Source of the DNA: Arthrobacter pigmenti
Lineage (GTDB): Bacteria > Actinomycetota > Actinomycetes > Actinomycetales > Micrococcaceae
Reading direction: 5' to 3'
Assembly (NCBI RefSeq): GCF_011927905.1
Contig: NZ_JAATJL010000001.1
Location: 496,001-560,000, forward strand
Length of the DNA stretch: 64,000 nt
Shown piece after piece: positions 1 to 6,719 of the stretch. Positions within the stretch are counted from its first letter, which is position 1. Each line of letters opens with the position of its first letter. Below the pieces are notes generated by a model. It made no database searches and was not told the DNA's origin. It worked only from the letters and a program-made list of their open reading frames with translations. The position numbers were made by a program, and so were the translations under genes.

Positions 1-1
1 G

Positions 2-295
2 TTCTCCTCAGTTGATCAGGGAGTGCAGGCCCTGGTCGTGGAGCACCGCATCAAGTACACGGCCACTCTGGACTACCGCAACATCCCGCTGAAAATTGAG
101 GTGTGGATCGGGCAGGTCAAGCCCGCCAGCCTCGCCATCTCCTACCGCATCCACGATCCGGTGACGGGCCGGATCTGCGTCAAGGCCGAGACCGTTCTCG
201 CCTTCGTGGACGGAACCAGTGGGGCGCTGCTGAGGATCACTGACCGGCAGAAGGCGCAGCTCGCCCCTTACGTTGGTGCCCCAGTATTCGGTTAG
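2..295 (+). CDS. acyl-CoA thioesterase-like (hotdog/4HBT), 5' end outside window
   Basis: The reading frame is open from base 2, so the true start lies before the window and about 97 C-terminal residues are visible. The segment VEHRIKYTATLDYRNIPLKI followed by VWIGQVKPASLAISY matches the second half of a hotdog-fold acyl-CoA thioesterase of the YbgC/4HBT kind: a pair of strands after the active-site helix, then a terminal helix ending in a rule-like LTxxxxAQLAPY stretch. Such enzymes hydrolyse acyl-CoA thioesters in the cytoplasm. The catalytic Asp region is not in view, so substrate cannot be judged. The gene ends just before a strong hairpin shared with the convergent gene on the other strand. 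Family assignment is fairly firm; function beyond thioesterase is inference. Confidence 0.7.
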   Translation, partial: FSSVDQGVQALVVEHRIKYTATLDYRNIPLKIEVWIGQVKPASLAISYRIHDPVTGRICVKAETVLAFVDGTSGALLRITDRQKAQLAPYVGAPVFG

Positions 296-322
296 CGCGG
301 CTCTGGAATTCGCGTTGTGAAG

Positions 323-352
323 CCCCCTGCGCGGCGAGAACCGCGCAGGGGG
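323..352. terminator. bidirectional intrinsic terminator
   Basis: A perfect 12-bp inverted repeat (CCCCCTGCGCGG, 323-334, with its complement at 341-352) encloses a 6-nt loop. It lies between the stops of two convergent genes (295 and 367), so it can end both transcripts. A short T-containing tract follows on the plus strand. Confidence 0.8.
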
Positions 353-366
353 TACGTTTCTGCGCT

Positions 367-1584
367 TTAGGCAGCCAGGTAGCCGTTCGGATTCAGTACG
401 TATTTTGTCGCTGCTCCCTTATCGAATTCCTCGTAACCGCGAGGAGCGTCGTCGAGCGGGATCGCTTTTGCATTGACCGCCTTGGCTATCTGAACCCGAT
501 CGTGCAGGATCGCCATCATCAGACCCCGGTTGTACTTCATGACGGGGCACTGCCCTGTGGTGAAGGACAAAGACTTGGCCCATCCCGTACCGAGGGACAA
601 CGAGAGCGACCCCACCTTGGCGGCTTCGTCGACTCCGCCCGGGTCGCCGGTGACGTACAGACCGGGGATACCCAAAGCACCGCCGGCTGTTGTCAGCGAC
701 ATCAGCGAGTTCAGCACAGTGGCGGGAGCCTCGTGGGAGGCGTCATCGCCGTGGCCGCGCGCTTCGAAGCCCACGGCATCGACACCGCAGTCAACTTCCG
801 GGACGCCGAGGATCTGCTCAATCTGGTCCTTCGGGTCACCTTTGGAGATATTGACCGTTTCGCACCCGAAGGTGCGTGCCTGGGCAAGCCGGTCCTCGTT
901 GAGATCTCCGACGATAACGACTGCGGCGCCGAGCAGCTGAGCGGATGCAGCGGCCGCAAGCCCCACCGGGCCCGCACCCGCAACATAAACAGTCGAGCCA
1001 ACACCGACTCCTGAAGTTACGGCTCCGTGGAAGCCGGTGGGAAATATGTCAGAGAGCATGGTGAGATCCATGATTTTCTCCAACGCCTGGTCCCGGTCCG
1101 GGAACTTGAGCAGGTTCCAGTCGGCATAGGGGACAAGCACATACTCGGCCTGGCCGCCAACCCAGCCGCCCATATCCACATACCCGTACGCACTGCCGGG
1201 CCGGTCGGGGTTCACATTGAGGCAGATTCCGGTCTTCCGTTCCTTACAGTTTCGGCACCGGCCGCAGGCGATATTGAAGGGCACAGAACAGATGTCCCCC
1301 TCCTTGATGAACTCAACGTCACGGCCCACTTCCACAACTTCGCCCGTTATCTCATGGCCGAGCACCAGATCCGGAGGCGCGGTTGTCCGTCCGCGAACCA
1401 TGTGCTGATCGGAGCCGCAGATGTTCGTGGCAACGGTCTTGAGGATGACTCCGTGATGGACTTGGCGGCCAATGTTGTCCGGGTTGACTCCTGGACCATC
1501 CTTCAGTTCGAAGGTGGGGTAGTCCGTGTCGATCAACTCGACTTTTCCTGGACTCTTGTAGGCAACTGCTCTGTTTCCTGACAT
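367..1584 (-). CDS. fdhA: zinc-dependent alcohol/formaldehyde dehydrogenase, FdhA-like
   Basis: A 405-residue medium-chain dehydrogenase resembling glutathione-independent formaldehyde dehydrogenase. The start was set at the ATG at 1584 because AAAGGGA lies just upstream and the protein then begins MSGNRAVAY as in the family; an upstream extension in the same frame has no coding look. Catalytic zinc ligands are visible at Cys56 and His77-Glu78. The structural zinc loop has Cys107, 110, 113 and 121. A Rossmann motif GAGPVG is at 203-208. Length fits the family (about 400). Long insertions around residues 125-145 and 270-300 are typical of FdhA rather than of short ADHs. It would oxidise formaldehyde or a related short aldehyde with NAD. 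No partner genes sit nearby. The gene symbol rests on motif similarity only. Confidence 0.8.
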   Translation of the reverse strand: MSGNRAVAYKSPGKVELIDTDYPTFELKDGPGVNPDNIGRQVHHGVILKTVATNICGSDQHMVRGRTTAPPDLVLGHEITGEVVEVGRDVEFIKEGDICSVPFNIACGRCRNCKERKTGICLNVNPDRPGSAYGYVDMGGWVGGQAEYVLVPYADWNLLKFPDRDQALEKIMDLTMLSDIFPTGFHGAVTSGVGVGSTVYVAGAGPVGLAAAASAQLLGAAVVIVGDLNEDRLAQARTFGCETVNISKGDPKDQIEQILGVPEVDCGVDAVGFEARGHGDDASHEAPATVLNSLMSLTTAGGALGIPGLYVTGDPGGVDEAAKVGSLSLSLGTGWAKSLSFTTGQCPVMKYNRGLMMAILHDRVQIAKAVNAKAIPLDDAPRGYEEFDKGAATKYVLNPNGYLAA

Positions 1585-1749
1585 GGTGTTCCCTTTCGAG
1601 ATGAGAGGGCGTCCGCAATCGAACGTCCTTCTTAAAAGGCGGAAGGGCCAACAGCACACACATGTCAGCCGGGACGGCCTCGCAGCCAGTTTAGGCTCAG
1701 TGCACTGATAAATCACCAGAATGGACAAACATTCCAGCTGTACAACAAA

Positions 1750-1778
1750 CGCCCCGTCCGAGAAGCTCGGGCGGGGCG
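1750..1778. terminator. intrinsic terminator of the DUF4383 gene
   Basis: Arms at 1750-1762 (CGCCCCGTCCGAG) and 1766-1778 pair over 13 bp with one G-U pair and a 3-nt loop. The hairpin lies 24 bases beyond the stop of the minus-strand gene that ends at 1802, which is where its terminator would be expected. Confidence 0.7.
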
Positions 1779-1801
1779 ATTCTGTAGTGGAGCGGGAGTG
1801 G

Positions 1802-2263
1802 CTACCGGACGGCGTCACCTCCACGGTGGCGCATGGCGTAGGCAACGCCCAGCCCCACTGCAATGATGCCAAGGATCAGGTTCAGCCAGTTCGTCGAGGC
1901 ATTGGTGGACAGCACGTTGGCCACCGAATCGCCGACGATGACGCCGTAGAGCCACATAACCAGGAGCACCACGCCGCTTCCCATCAGGAAATTGCGTGCA
2001 CTCATAATCCCGCGGCTCATCCAGATCCCCGCAGCACCCATGGCCAGGTACACCAGGTTGAGCAACACGGACACCTGGAATGCGCCGAACAGCAGCGCTT
2101 CCGAACCGGACGCAAATGCCATGCCTCCGTATTGTGTGGTGATGCCCGGAATCATTCCGAGAATCCCCACCAGCAGGAAAACTACTCCCATCCCCATCGC
2201 GGCACTGCGAACGTGGTCGCGAGTCACATGAAAATCATGTGCGTGGTGTGATGCGGTAGTCAT
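1802..2263 (-). CDS. DUF4383 family integral membrane protein
   Basis: A 153-residue membrane protein with a short His-rich cytoplasmic start followed by four hydrophobic segments: FLLVGILGMIPG, SVLLNLVYLAMGAAGI, VLLVMWLYGVIVG and LNLILGIIAVGLGVAYAM. This four-helix pattern with the GxxGMIPG motif is characteristic of actinobacterial DUF4383 proteins, whose role is unknown. The ATG at 2263 was chosen because AGGAGGGGAG precedes it closely; the in-frame ATG 15 codons upstream lacks such a site. It is transcribed alone and ends in its own hairpin. Function cannot be inferred. Confidence 0.8.
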   Translation of the reverse strand: MTTASHHAHDFHVTRDHVRSAAMGMGVVFLLVGILGMIPGITTQYGGMAFASGSEALLFGAFQVSVLLNLVYLAMGAAGIWMSRGIMSARNFLMGSGVVLLVMWLYGVIVGDSVANVLSTNASTNWLNLILGIIAVGLGVAYAMRHRGGDAVR

Positions 2264-2412
2264 CTCCCCTCCTAGTGTGTGAGTATGACTCTTCGCTGTG
2301 CTCGACACGTCGGAAAGGGCGAATCAGGGCACCGCCGTTGGAGGAGCGCATCTGGCGCTCAACCAGCACCTTCATTTTACTGCCGGACTGCGATTGTGGA
2401 TAAGGAAACTTC

Positions 2413-3186
2413 ATGACAGGACTGCCTGATGGCATCGCGCTGATCACCGGAGCAACCGCTGGTATCGGCGCCGAGTTCGCCGAACAGCTGGCCTCCCGCG
2501 GGCACTCGCTGGTGCTCGTCGCGCGGGACCTTCCGAGGCTGGAGGAAAAGGCCGGGCAGTTGCGCTCCCGCTGGGGCGTAAACGTTGAGGTTTTGCAGGC
2601 TGACCTGCGCGACGACGACGGCGTCACCCGGGTCCTCGACCGGCTGCGGCAGAGTGCCGAGCCGGTATCCGTGCTCGTCAACAACGCCGGTTACGGGCTC
2701 CCGAAATCATTCACTGATAATTCACTCGAGGATGAGATGAAGCTCGCGACCATCCTGCTGAATGTCCCGCTTGCCCTCAGCCACGCAGTCCTGCAGGGAA
2801 TGCTGGAGCGCGGATCTGGTGGGATCATCAACGTGGCGAGCGTTGCCGGCTTCACCCCGCGCAGCACCTACGGCGCACTGAAGGCGGCCGTGATCAGCTT
2901 CAGCCGCTGGGCAAACTTCGCATACCGCAAGCGGGGGGTGAAGGTGACGGCTCTCTGCCCCGGCTTTGTGCATACCGAGTTTCACGACCGCATGGGAATG
3001 GACAAGACCACGGTGCCCAGGTGGATGTGGCTCCACCCTGAAGCGGTAGTGGAGTCGGCACTGAAGGACCTGGCTGCAGGAAATGCCGTCTCGATTCCCA
3101 GCCGGCGCTACAAGGTGCTGTCCTTCGTCGCCAGGCACGCGCCGTCGTCGTTGGTTGCTTCGCTCGCTGCGAGCCAGGGCGCATGA
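2413..3186 (+). CDS. short-chain dehydrogenase/reductase
   Basis: A 257-residue classical SDR. The cofactor motif TGATAGIG is at residues 12-19, NNAG near 91-94, and the catalytic pair Tyr-x-x-x-Lys (YGALK) near 153-157 with the partner Ser in NVASVAG about 13 residues before. The VARD segment after strand 2 ends in an Arg two residues after Val, which in this family suggests NADP(H). The start ATG follows AAGGAAACTTC. The stop overlaps the start of the downstream DUF503 gene (ATGATG), indicating translational coupling of two otherwise unrelated proteins. The substrate is not predictable; the DltE/YqjQ-like C-terminus points to a broad ketone or aldehyde reductase. Confidence 0.85.
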   Translation: MTGLPDGIALITGATAGIGAEFAEQLASRGHSLVLVARDLPRLEEKAGQLRSRWGVNVEVLQADLRDDDGVTRVLDRLRQSAEPVSVLVNNAGYGLPKSFTDNSLEDEMKLATILLNVPLALSHAVLQGMLERGSGGIINVASVAGFTPRSTYGALKAAVISFSRWANFAYRKRGVKVTALCPGFVHTEFHDRMGMDKTTVPRWMWLHPEAVVESALKDLAAGNAVSIPSRRYKVLSFVARHAPSSLVASLAASQGA

Positions 3187-3479
3187 TGTGGGTGGGTTTC
3201 GCCGAGTTCGACGTCCTGCTGGGGGATGTGCATTCCCTGAAGGGGAAGCGATCGGTCATCCGGCCGGTGCTCGCTGACGTGCGGCGGAAGTTCGACGTCT
3301 CGGTGGCGGAGGTCGAGCACCAGGACCTGCATCGCCGGGCGGGAATCGGAGTGGGGCTGGTGGGCGCGGACCGGCAACACCTTGTGGAGGTGCTCGATGC
3401 CGTGGAACGCTTTGTGGCGGCCCGGCCGGAGCTTGAACTGCTGAGCGTCCGTCGCCGAATCGTGACCAGCGAAGACTAA
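3183..3479 (+). CDS. DUF503 (YlxP-like) small protein
   Basis: A 98-residue protein with the DUF503 signature HSLKGKRSVIRPVLADVRRKF near the N-terminus, followed by the conserved alternating strand-helix pattern ending in FVAARPELELLS. The family (B. subtilis YlxP) is often linked with ribosome maturation genes such as rbfA, but its biochemical role is unknown. Here it instead overlaps the stop of the SDR gene by four bases. A second ATG three bases later (3186) could equally be the start. Family membership is firm; function is not. Confidence 0.8.
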   Translation: MMWVGFAEFDVLLGDVHSLKGKRSVIRPVLADVRRKFDVSVAEVEHQDLHRRAGIGVGLVGADRQHLVEVLDAVERFVAARPELELLSVRRRIVTSED

Positions 3480-3488
3480 CCGGATGCC

Positions 3489-3527
3489 AAGGTTGCTTAC
3501 TACCATTGGAAGGGTTGAGGCAACCTT
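3489..3527. promoter_or_regulatory. 8-bp inverted repeat before the YegP-like gene
   Basis: AAGGTTGC (3489-3496) and its exact complement GCAACCTT (3520-3527) flank 23 bases. The repeat lies immediately before the AGGAGGT ribosome binding site at 3531-3537 that serves the GTG at 3544. It could be an operator or a 5' leader hairpin of that gene, or the terminator stem of the preceding one. No U tract follows, which argues against a terminator. Confidence 0.4.
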
Positions 3528-3543
3528 ACAAGGAGGTAAGAGA

Positions 3544-3771
3544 GTGTCCGGATACTTCAAGCTGGTGGATGCCCACGATCACGGGTACAGGCTGAAACTT
3601 ATGTCAGGCGACGGCACACTGATGGCGGTCTCCGCCTACTTTCCCACCAAACAGGCTGCAATCGAGGGCATCGAGCTCATGCGGGAAATCGCCGGAACCG
3701 GCCCCGTGGTCGATCACAGCCGGAACGACGAAATCACGCGCGCTGCGAACAAGGGGCGTCTGAGCGCTTAG
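3544..3771 (+). CDS. YegP-like DUF1508 protein
   Basis: A 75-residue protein matching one DUF1508 unit: a start with SGYFKLVD, a Y-R-L-K-L strand, then SAYFPTKQAAIEGIELMRE, which mirrors the family pattern of a strand pair and one helix. The GTG at 3544 is preferred over the in-frame ATG 60 bases upstream because a perfect AGGAGGT sits 6 bases before it and the family begins there. E. coli YegP has two tandem units and this has one. Role unknown. It stands alone after the SDR-DUF503 pair. Confidence 0.7.
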   Translation: MSGYFKLVDAHDHGYRLKLMSGDGTLMAVSAYFPTKQAAIEGIELMREIAGTGPVVDHSRNDEITRAANKGRLSA

Positions 3772-3922
3772 CACCCCTTTCCCCATCGACCGGGCGCTGA
3801 TGACGCTTCCTTCCCCGACTTTCCGTTGTGAGGTTTCACCTCTCCATAAACAGTTAATGCCTCGGGTCTGTGTAGACACTGTGTCTTGGGACTCCGTAGA
3901 CACTTGAGGCGGGTTCGCTTCG

Positions 3923-4400
3923 GTGAGTGAGCAAAACGCAACCGACATCAAGATCTGTCATGCCGTATTGACCTGGTCGGAGGATGCCCGAAAGGGCTGT
4001 GTCCGCGTTCTGCAAGCGGCACAAAGCCTCCCGGGCTTGGCTCTATATGGTCCGGGCAATTGCTGCGGAGGCCGGCCCGGTTCAGGCGTTGGAGAAGAAG
4101 TCTCAGATCCCGCTGAGAGCACACCGGCTGCTAACCCGTCAGCCATGATCGAGTTGTTGCTGGCGACTCCGTCCAACCTTCGCGAGAACGGGCGATCACG
4201 GCCGCTGTCGGTGATCGCGAACTGAGCAGGCAGGTAGGCAGGGGCTGGAGCTTCCGTCGAGGGCGACCGTGGCAAAGATCTTATTCAAAGTCGGTGTTGT
4301 GGTCTCAGAACCGAGGAAACGGCCCCGCAGTTGCTACATGCGCTTCATTTTCCCGCAGCCTAAGGCATTGTGGCAGATCGACGTCAATAGATCTGGGTGT
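3923..4400 (+). pseudogene. decayed IS481-family transposase, N-terminal half
   Basis: Reading across three frames recovers an IS481-type transposase: it opens MSEQNATDIKICHAVLTW, then shifts frame into FCKRHKASRAWLYMVRAIAAEAGP and ALEKKS, shifts again into IELLLATPSNLREN, and then into LPSRATVAKIL and PRKRPRSSYMRF followed by FPQPKALWQID (the D of the catalytic triad). At least three frameshifts and internal stops are present, and the C-terminal half with the remaining DDE residues is missing. The bases before the start (about 3864-3920, TAGACACTGTGTCTTGGGAC) resemble the end of such an element. This is dead debris of an older insertion. Confidence 0.65.
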
Positions 4401-4485
4401 GACGACAAACATGAGCTCATAGTCATTTAACCAATGCTGGCCACCCACCCTGAAATGGGTGAGCAGCCAGCTCCGAATGCGGAGG

Positions 4486-4701
4486 TCACACAGGGTTGCG
4501 GTATTCGTGCAGCATGGGGCTCTGGTGCTCAGCTCGGAGTTCGTTCCTTGTGCGCTTCTCCAGTACAGCCTCATTGATGCCAAAGGGGATAATCAAAGCG
4601 AGAGGAACCAGGATGGTCGAATACCATGGTCCCCACCCAAGGATCATCGGAAGAAACGAAAAAACAAACAGGATCTGATGGATAGTTCTGTAAGCCTTCA
4701 C
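4486..4701 (-). CDS. small two-helix membrane protein (hypothetical)
   Basis: A 71-residue protein starting at the GTG at 4701, with AAAGGG placed upstream. Two hydrophobic helices are visible, IHQILFVFSFLPMILGW (residues 7-23) and STILVPLALIIPFGI (28-42), followed by a charged tail. I do not recognise the family. It is supported as a real gene because, once the ISL3 element is removed, it begins 16 bases after the stop of the rebuilt secreted-protein gene and so would form a two-gene operon with it. The insertion may now have cut it off from its promoter. A weak hairpin (CACCC/GGGTG, about 4449-4464) follows its stop. Confidence 0.55.
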   Translation of the reverse strand: MKAYRTIHQILFVFSFLPMILGWGPWYSTILVPLALIIPFGINEAVLEKRTRNELRAEHQSPMLHEYRNPV

Positions 4702-4717
4702 CTTCTTACCCTTTCTA

Positions 4718-4801
4718 CTACTGGCAATCCCTTGCTGGCATTGTACGCCAGGCATTACCCGGCCCATAGAGTGGGATCCCGTAACAGACGCCGGGATTGA
4801 C
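4718..4801 (-). pseudogene. 3' end of the interrupted secreted-protein gene
   Basis: Read on the minus strand, bases 4801-4718 continue the frame of the gene fragment at 8001-8846. The joined product passes from NNRS through VNPGVCYGIPLYGPG to a natural TAG at 4718. Only the 8-bp target duplication GGATTGAC has to be counted once. The joined gene would be 930 bp (309 residues). This fragment holds the last 27 codons and the stop, separated from the body by the 3,191-bp ISL3 element. Confidence 0.8.
4794..4801. repeat. left target-site duplication of the ISL3 element
   Basis: GGATTGAC occurs here directly outside the left inverted repeat and again at 7993-8000 directly outside the right one. 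Eight-base duplications are the rule for ISL3-family insertion, so this fixes the element limits as 4802-7992. Confidence 0.9.
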
Positions 4802-4826
4802 GGCTCTTCCCAGATGAGGGTGTAGG
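4802..4826 (+). repeat. left terminal inverted repeat (IRL)
   Basis: The sequence starts GGCTCTTCCCAGATGAGGG and continues TGTAGG. It pairs with the complement of 7968-7992, with mismatches only at positions 6, 12, 13, 14 and 16 of 25. Transposase-binding end by family analogy. Confidence 0.85.
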
Positions 4827-4838
4827 TCGGCCGGGCGC

Positions 4839-4967
4839 GTCGGTCCGCAGATAGACGTCGAGGTCTCCCGACGATGGAGGTTCCTACGCCATCCATCCGA
4901 GAGACCTCGACGTGTCCGACGCTACCCCGCCGGCCGGCTTCGGCCGCCCTGACCTAACCGCCTTCGC
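4839..4967 (+). repeat. 129-bp duplicated IS left segment, copy 1 (truncated transposase start)
   Basis: These 129 bases match 6591-6719 at 126 of 129 positions (differences at 4842, 4901 and 4956). Copy 1 includes the GTG at 4912 and the first 18 transposase codons. It then runs into the right-end-like sequence at 4968, and the frame stops eight codons later at the TGA of ACCCTGATC. It therefore marks an internal rearrangement of the element. Confidence 0.85.
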
Positions 4968-4982
4968 GGCTCATCCCAATCG
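4968..4982 (+). repeat. internal copy of the right inverted-repeat tip
   Basis: GGCTCATCCCAATCG here is the exact complement of the last 15 bases of the element (7978-7992). Beyond base 4982 the similarity stops. It marks the left edge of the cargo block, so 4968-7992 is itself bounded by 15-bp perfect inverted repeats. Confidence 0.8.
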
Positions 4983-5195
4983 ACCCTGATCGGGTCTGCT
5001 GACCCTCTCGACGAGAACGCAGCGACATCACAGCCACCCAACCCCGACCGTCCGGGAAGCCGGGGCACGTCACATGGCCTGTGCTGCGGGCGTGTCGAGT
5101 GGGTCGTCCAGGGGCGACGCAGGAGCGTCGACGCGACGTGCTGAGAGGTGGTTCCAGTCGAGCGCTAGGACACCGGCTACAGGCATGGCGATAGG

Positions 5196-6137
5196 TCAGG
5201 AACGGCGTCGCTCCCTGCGCAGGAGGGAGCGCAGAGTCTCGGCGTTCGCGTAGCCGACCCGTAGCGCGATCTCGGCGGAGGTGAGGTCCGTGGTTGCTGA
5301 GAGGTGCCGAGCTCGTTCGATGCGAAGCCGTTGGACGAAGCCGAGCGGAGTGAGGTTGAGCGCCGCACGGACTCGTCGTTCGAGGGTGCGCCGGCTGGTG
5401 CCGAGCGACTGCGCGACGAAGGCGACGTTGAACGGTTCGTCCAGGCGGGCGCGCACGAAGCGTTCGAACTCGACGACGATCGGGTCCTCGTGCCGGAGAT
5501 GTTCGTAGGCGACGAAGGCCGCCTGCGACGGGCGCTCGTCGATGATGAGGAGCTTGGCGACATGTTGGGCCAGGTCGGGGCTGATCGATCGCACGAGTGA
5601 GAGCGCGAGGTCGATGTGGGCGAAGGCGGCGCCGGCGGTGACGAGGTTCCCGTCGACCACGACCATGGTGTCGAGATCGAGGGCGACGGTCGGATAGCGC
5701 TTCAGGAACTCCGGCCCCAGGAACCAGCTGGTCGTCGCCCTCCGATGATGCATCCGTCCGGTCTCGGCGACAGCGAACACGCCGGTGCACGCCGCGGCGA
5801 TCCGGGTGGTCGCCTCGTCGAGGCGCCCGAGCGAGGCGATGACCGAACGAGCATCTCGGCTCTGGAGGACGTCGTTGGTAGCGGCGGCCGTAAGGGTTCC
5901 AAGCGCAGGGACGACGACCACGTCGAACTCTCCGGACTCCGACAGCGGGTGGTCCACCGACAGGGTCATCGATGCCGTCGTGGTCACTCGCCGTTTCGGT
6001 CCGAGGATGGCGAGTTCGATCGGGTCGATCCGCGGGTCGACATCGCCGCGGGCTCCGTCGGCCACCCGCACGATGTCGATGATCGACGCGATAGCCGAAC
6101 CGAAGCAGCCGTCGATCGCGATCAGTCCGATACGCAT
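5196..6137 (-). CDS. AraC/GlxA-type transcriptional regulator (DJ-1/PfpI domain plus HTH)
   Basis: A 313-residue regulator. Residues about 1-180 form a DJ-1/PfpI-like domain with the Cys elbow AAACTGVFAVAETG near 115-128. The last 100 residues hold the two AraC helix-turn-helix motifs, FVAQSLGTSRRTLERR and IALRVGYANAETLRSLLRRE. The ATG at 6137 gives the family N-terminus MRIGLIAIDG; no Shine-Dalgarno is visible, but TATTAT ends 7 bases upstream, which suits leaderless transcription. Such proteins usually sense small molecules and regulate adjacent or divergent genes. Here the divergent neighbour inside the same transposon is a monooxygenase, the likely target. It is cargo of the ISL3 element. 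Confidence 0.85.
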   Translation of the reverse strand: MRIGLIAIDGCFGSAIASIIDIVRVADGARGDVDPRIDPIELAILGPKRRVTTTASMTLSVDHPLSESGEFDVVVVPALGTLTAAATNDVLQSRDARSVIASLGRLDEATTRIAAACTGVFAVAETGRMHHRRATTSWFLGPEFLKRYPTVALDLDTMVVVDGNLVTAGAAFAHIDLALSLVRSISPDLAQHVAKLLIIDERPSQAAFVAYEHLRHEDPIVVEFERFVRARLDEPFNVAFVAQSLGTSRRTLERRVRAALNLTPLGFVQRLRIERARHLSATTDLTSAEIALRVGYANAETLRSLLRRERRRS

Positions 6138-6244
6138 GGCGTGTATAATAGCAATACTGCCGTATACGCCACTCCCCATCGGCCCTCGCTCGTCATATGC
6201 TGAACTCGCCCCACGAAGAACCCCGACTTCAAGGAGAACCCCTC
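6138..6244. promoter_or_regulatory. divergent promoter region of the transposon cargo genes
   Basis: A plus-strand -10-like TATAAT lies at 6144-6149, and on the opposite strand TATTAT (6150-6145) ends 7 bases before the regulator ATG. The region also holds an imperfect inverted repeat, GGCGTGTATA (6138-6147) against TATACGCC (6163-6170), which overlaps both -10 candidates and could be the regulator's operator. AAGGAG at 6230-6235 is the ribosome binding site of the monooxygenase. Confidence 0.45.
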
Positions 6245-6556
6245 ATGTCCACACCCGCATCACTTCCGTATGCCTTCGTCGCCAAGATCGTCGCGGCCGA
6301 TGGACAGCACGACGCGCTCGCCGATCTGCTCGCCGGCGCTGTCGCACTCGCCAACGAAGAAGTAGGAACGATTGTCTGGTTCGCGGCTAGGACCCATGCC
6401 GACACCTTCTGGATCTTCGATGCATTCCCCGACGAGGCCGCTCGCGACGCCCACGCCAACGGCGCCATCGTCGCAGCCCTGATGGCCAACCAGCACCTCC
6501 TCGGCGCAGCACCCGAGATCCTGGCGGCCGACGTCCTCGCGTCCAAGCTCCCGTAG
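6245..6556 (+). CDS. antibiotic-biosynthesis-monooxygenase (ABM) domain protein
   Basis: A 103-residue single-domain ABM protein: the PYAFVAKIVAADG strand, a helix LADLLAGAVALANEE, then TIVWFAARTHADTFWIFDAF and the ending helix ARDAHANGAIVAALMANQ. Members act as cofactor-free quinol or polyketide oxygenases, often as dimers. The start was set at the ATG at 6245 because of AAGGAG 9 bases upstream. It is divergent from the AraC/GlxA-like regulator and both lie inside the ISL3 element, so they probably form a small regulated detoxification unit moved as cargo. Substrate unknown. Confidence 0.8.
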   Translation: MSTPASLPYAFVAKIVAADGQHDALADLLAGAVALANEEVGTIVWFAARTHADTFWIFDAFPDEAARDAHANGAIVAALMANQHLLGAAPEILAADVLASKLP

Positions 6557-6590
6557 TCCGCCAACGCACGAGACGATCGCGCCCCGCCGA

Positions 6591-6719
6591 GTCAGTCCGC
6601 AGATAGACGTCGAGGTCTCCCGACGATGGAGGTTCCTACGCCATCCATCCGAAAGACCTCGACGTGTCCGACGCTACCCCGCCGGCCGGCTTCGGCCGCC
6701 CTGACCTGACCGCCTTCGC
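6591..6719 (+). repeat. 129-bp duplicated IS left segment, copy 2
   Basis: This is the intact-gene copy of the segment at 4839-4967 (97.7 percent identical). It lacks the outer 37 bases with the terminal repeat, so this copy of the insertion sequence has no left end of its own and depends on the end at 4802. Confidence 0.85.
6607..6665 (+). promoter_or_regulatory. long hairpin covering the transposase start codon
   Basis: Arms ACGTCGAGGTCT (6607-6618) and AGACCTCGACGT (6654-6665) are perfect 12-bp complements. The 3' arm contains the first bases of the GTG start at 6664. Inside the loop are a GATGG/CCATC pair and a GGAGG sequence. Folding would hide the start codon, a plausible brake on transposase translation. 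The same hairpin exists in copy 1. Confidence 0.55.

Noticed and set aside
1585-1872. N-terminal extension of the FdhA-like protein up to 1872
   Set aside because: The extra 96 residues have no similarity to the family, and a good ribosome binding site fits the ATG at 1584.
3923-4225. 100-codon frame as an independent small gene
   Set aside because: It is the first frame of the decayed IS481 transposase; the continuation lies in other frames.
4954-5790. Long arginine- and proline-rich open frame on the minus strand over the AraC-type gene
   Set aside because: Composition is that of a frame opposite high-GC coding DNA; the AraC/GlxA-like frame has clear domains and covers the same bases.
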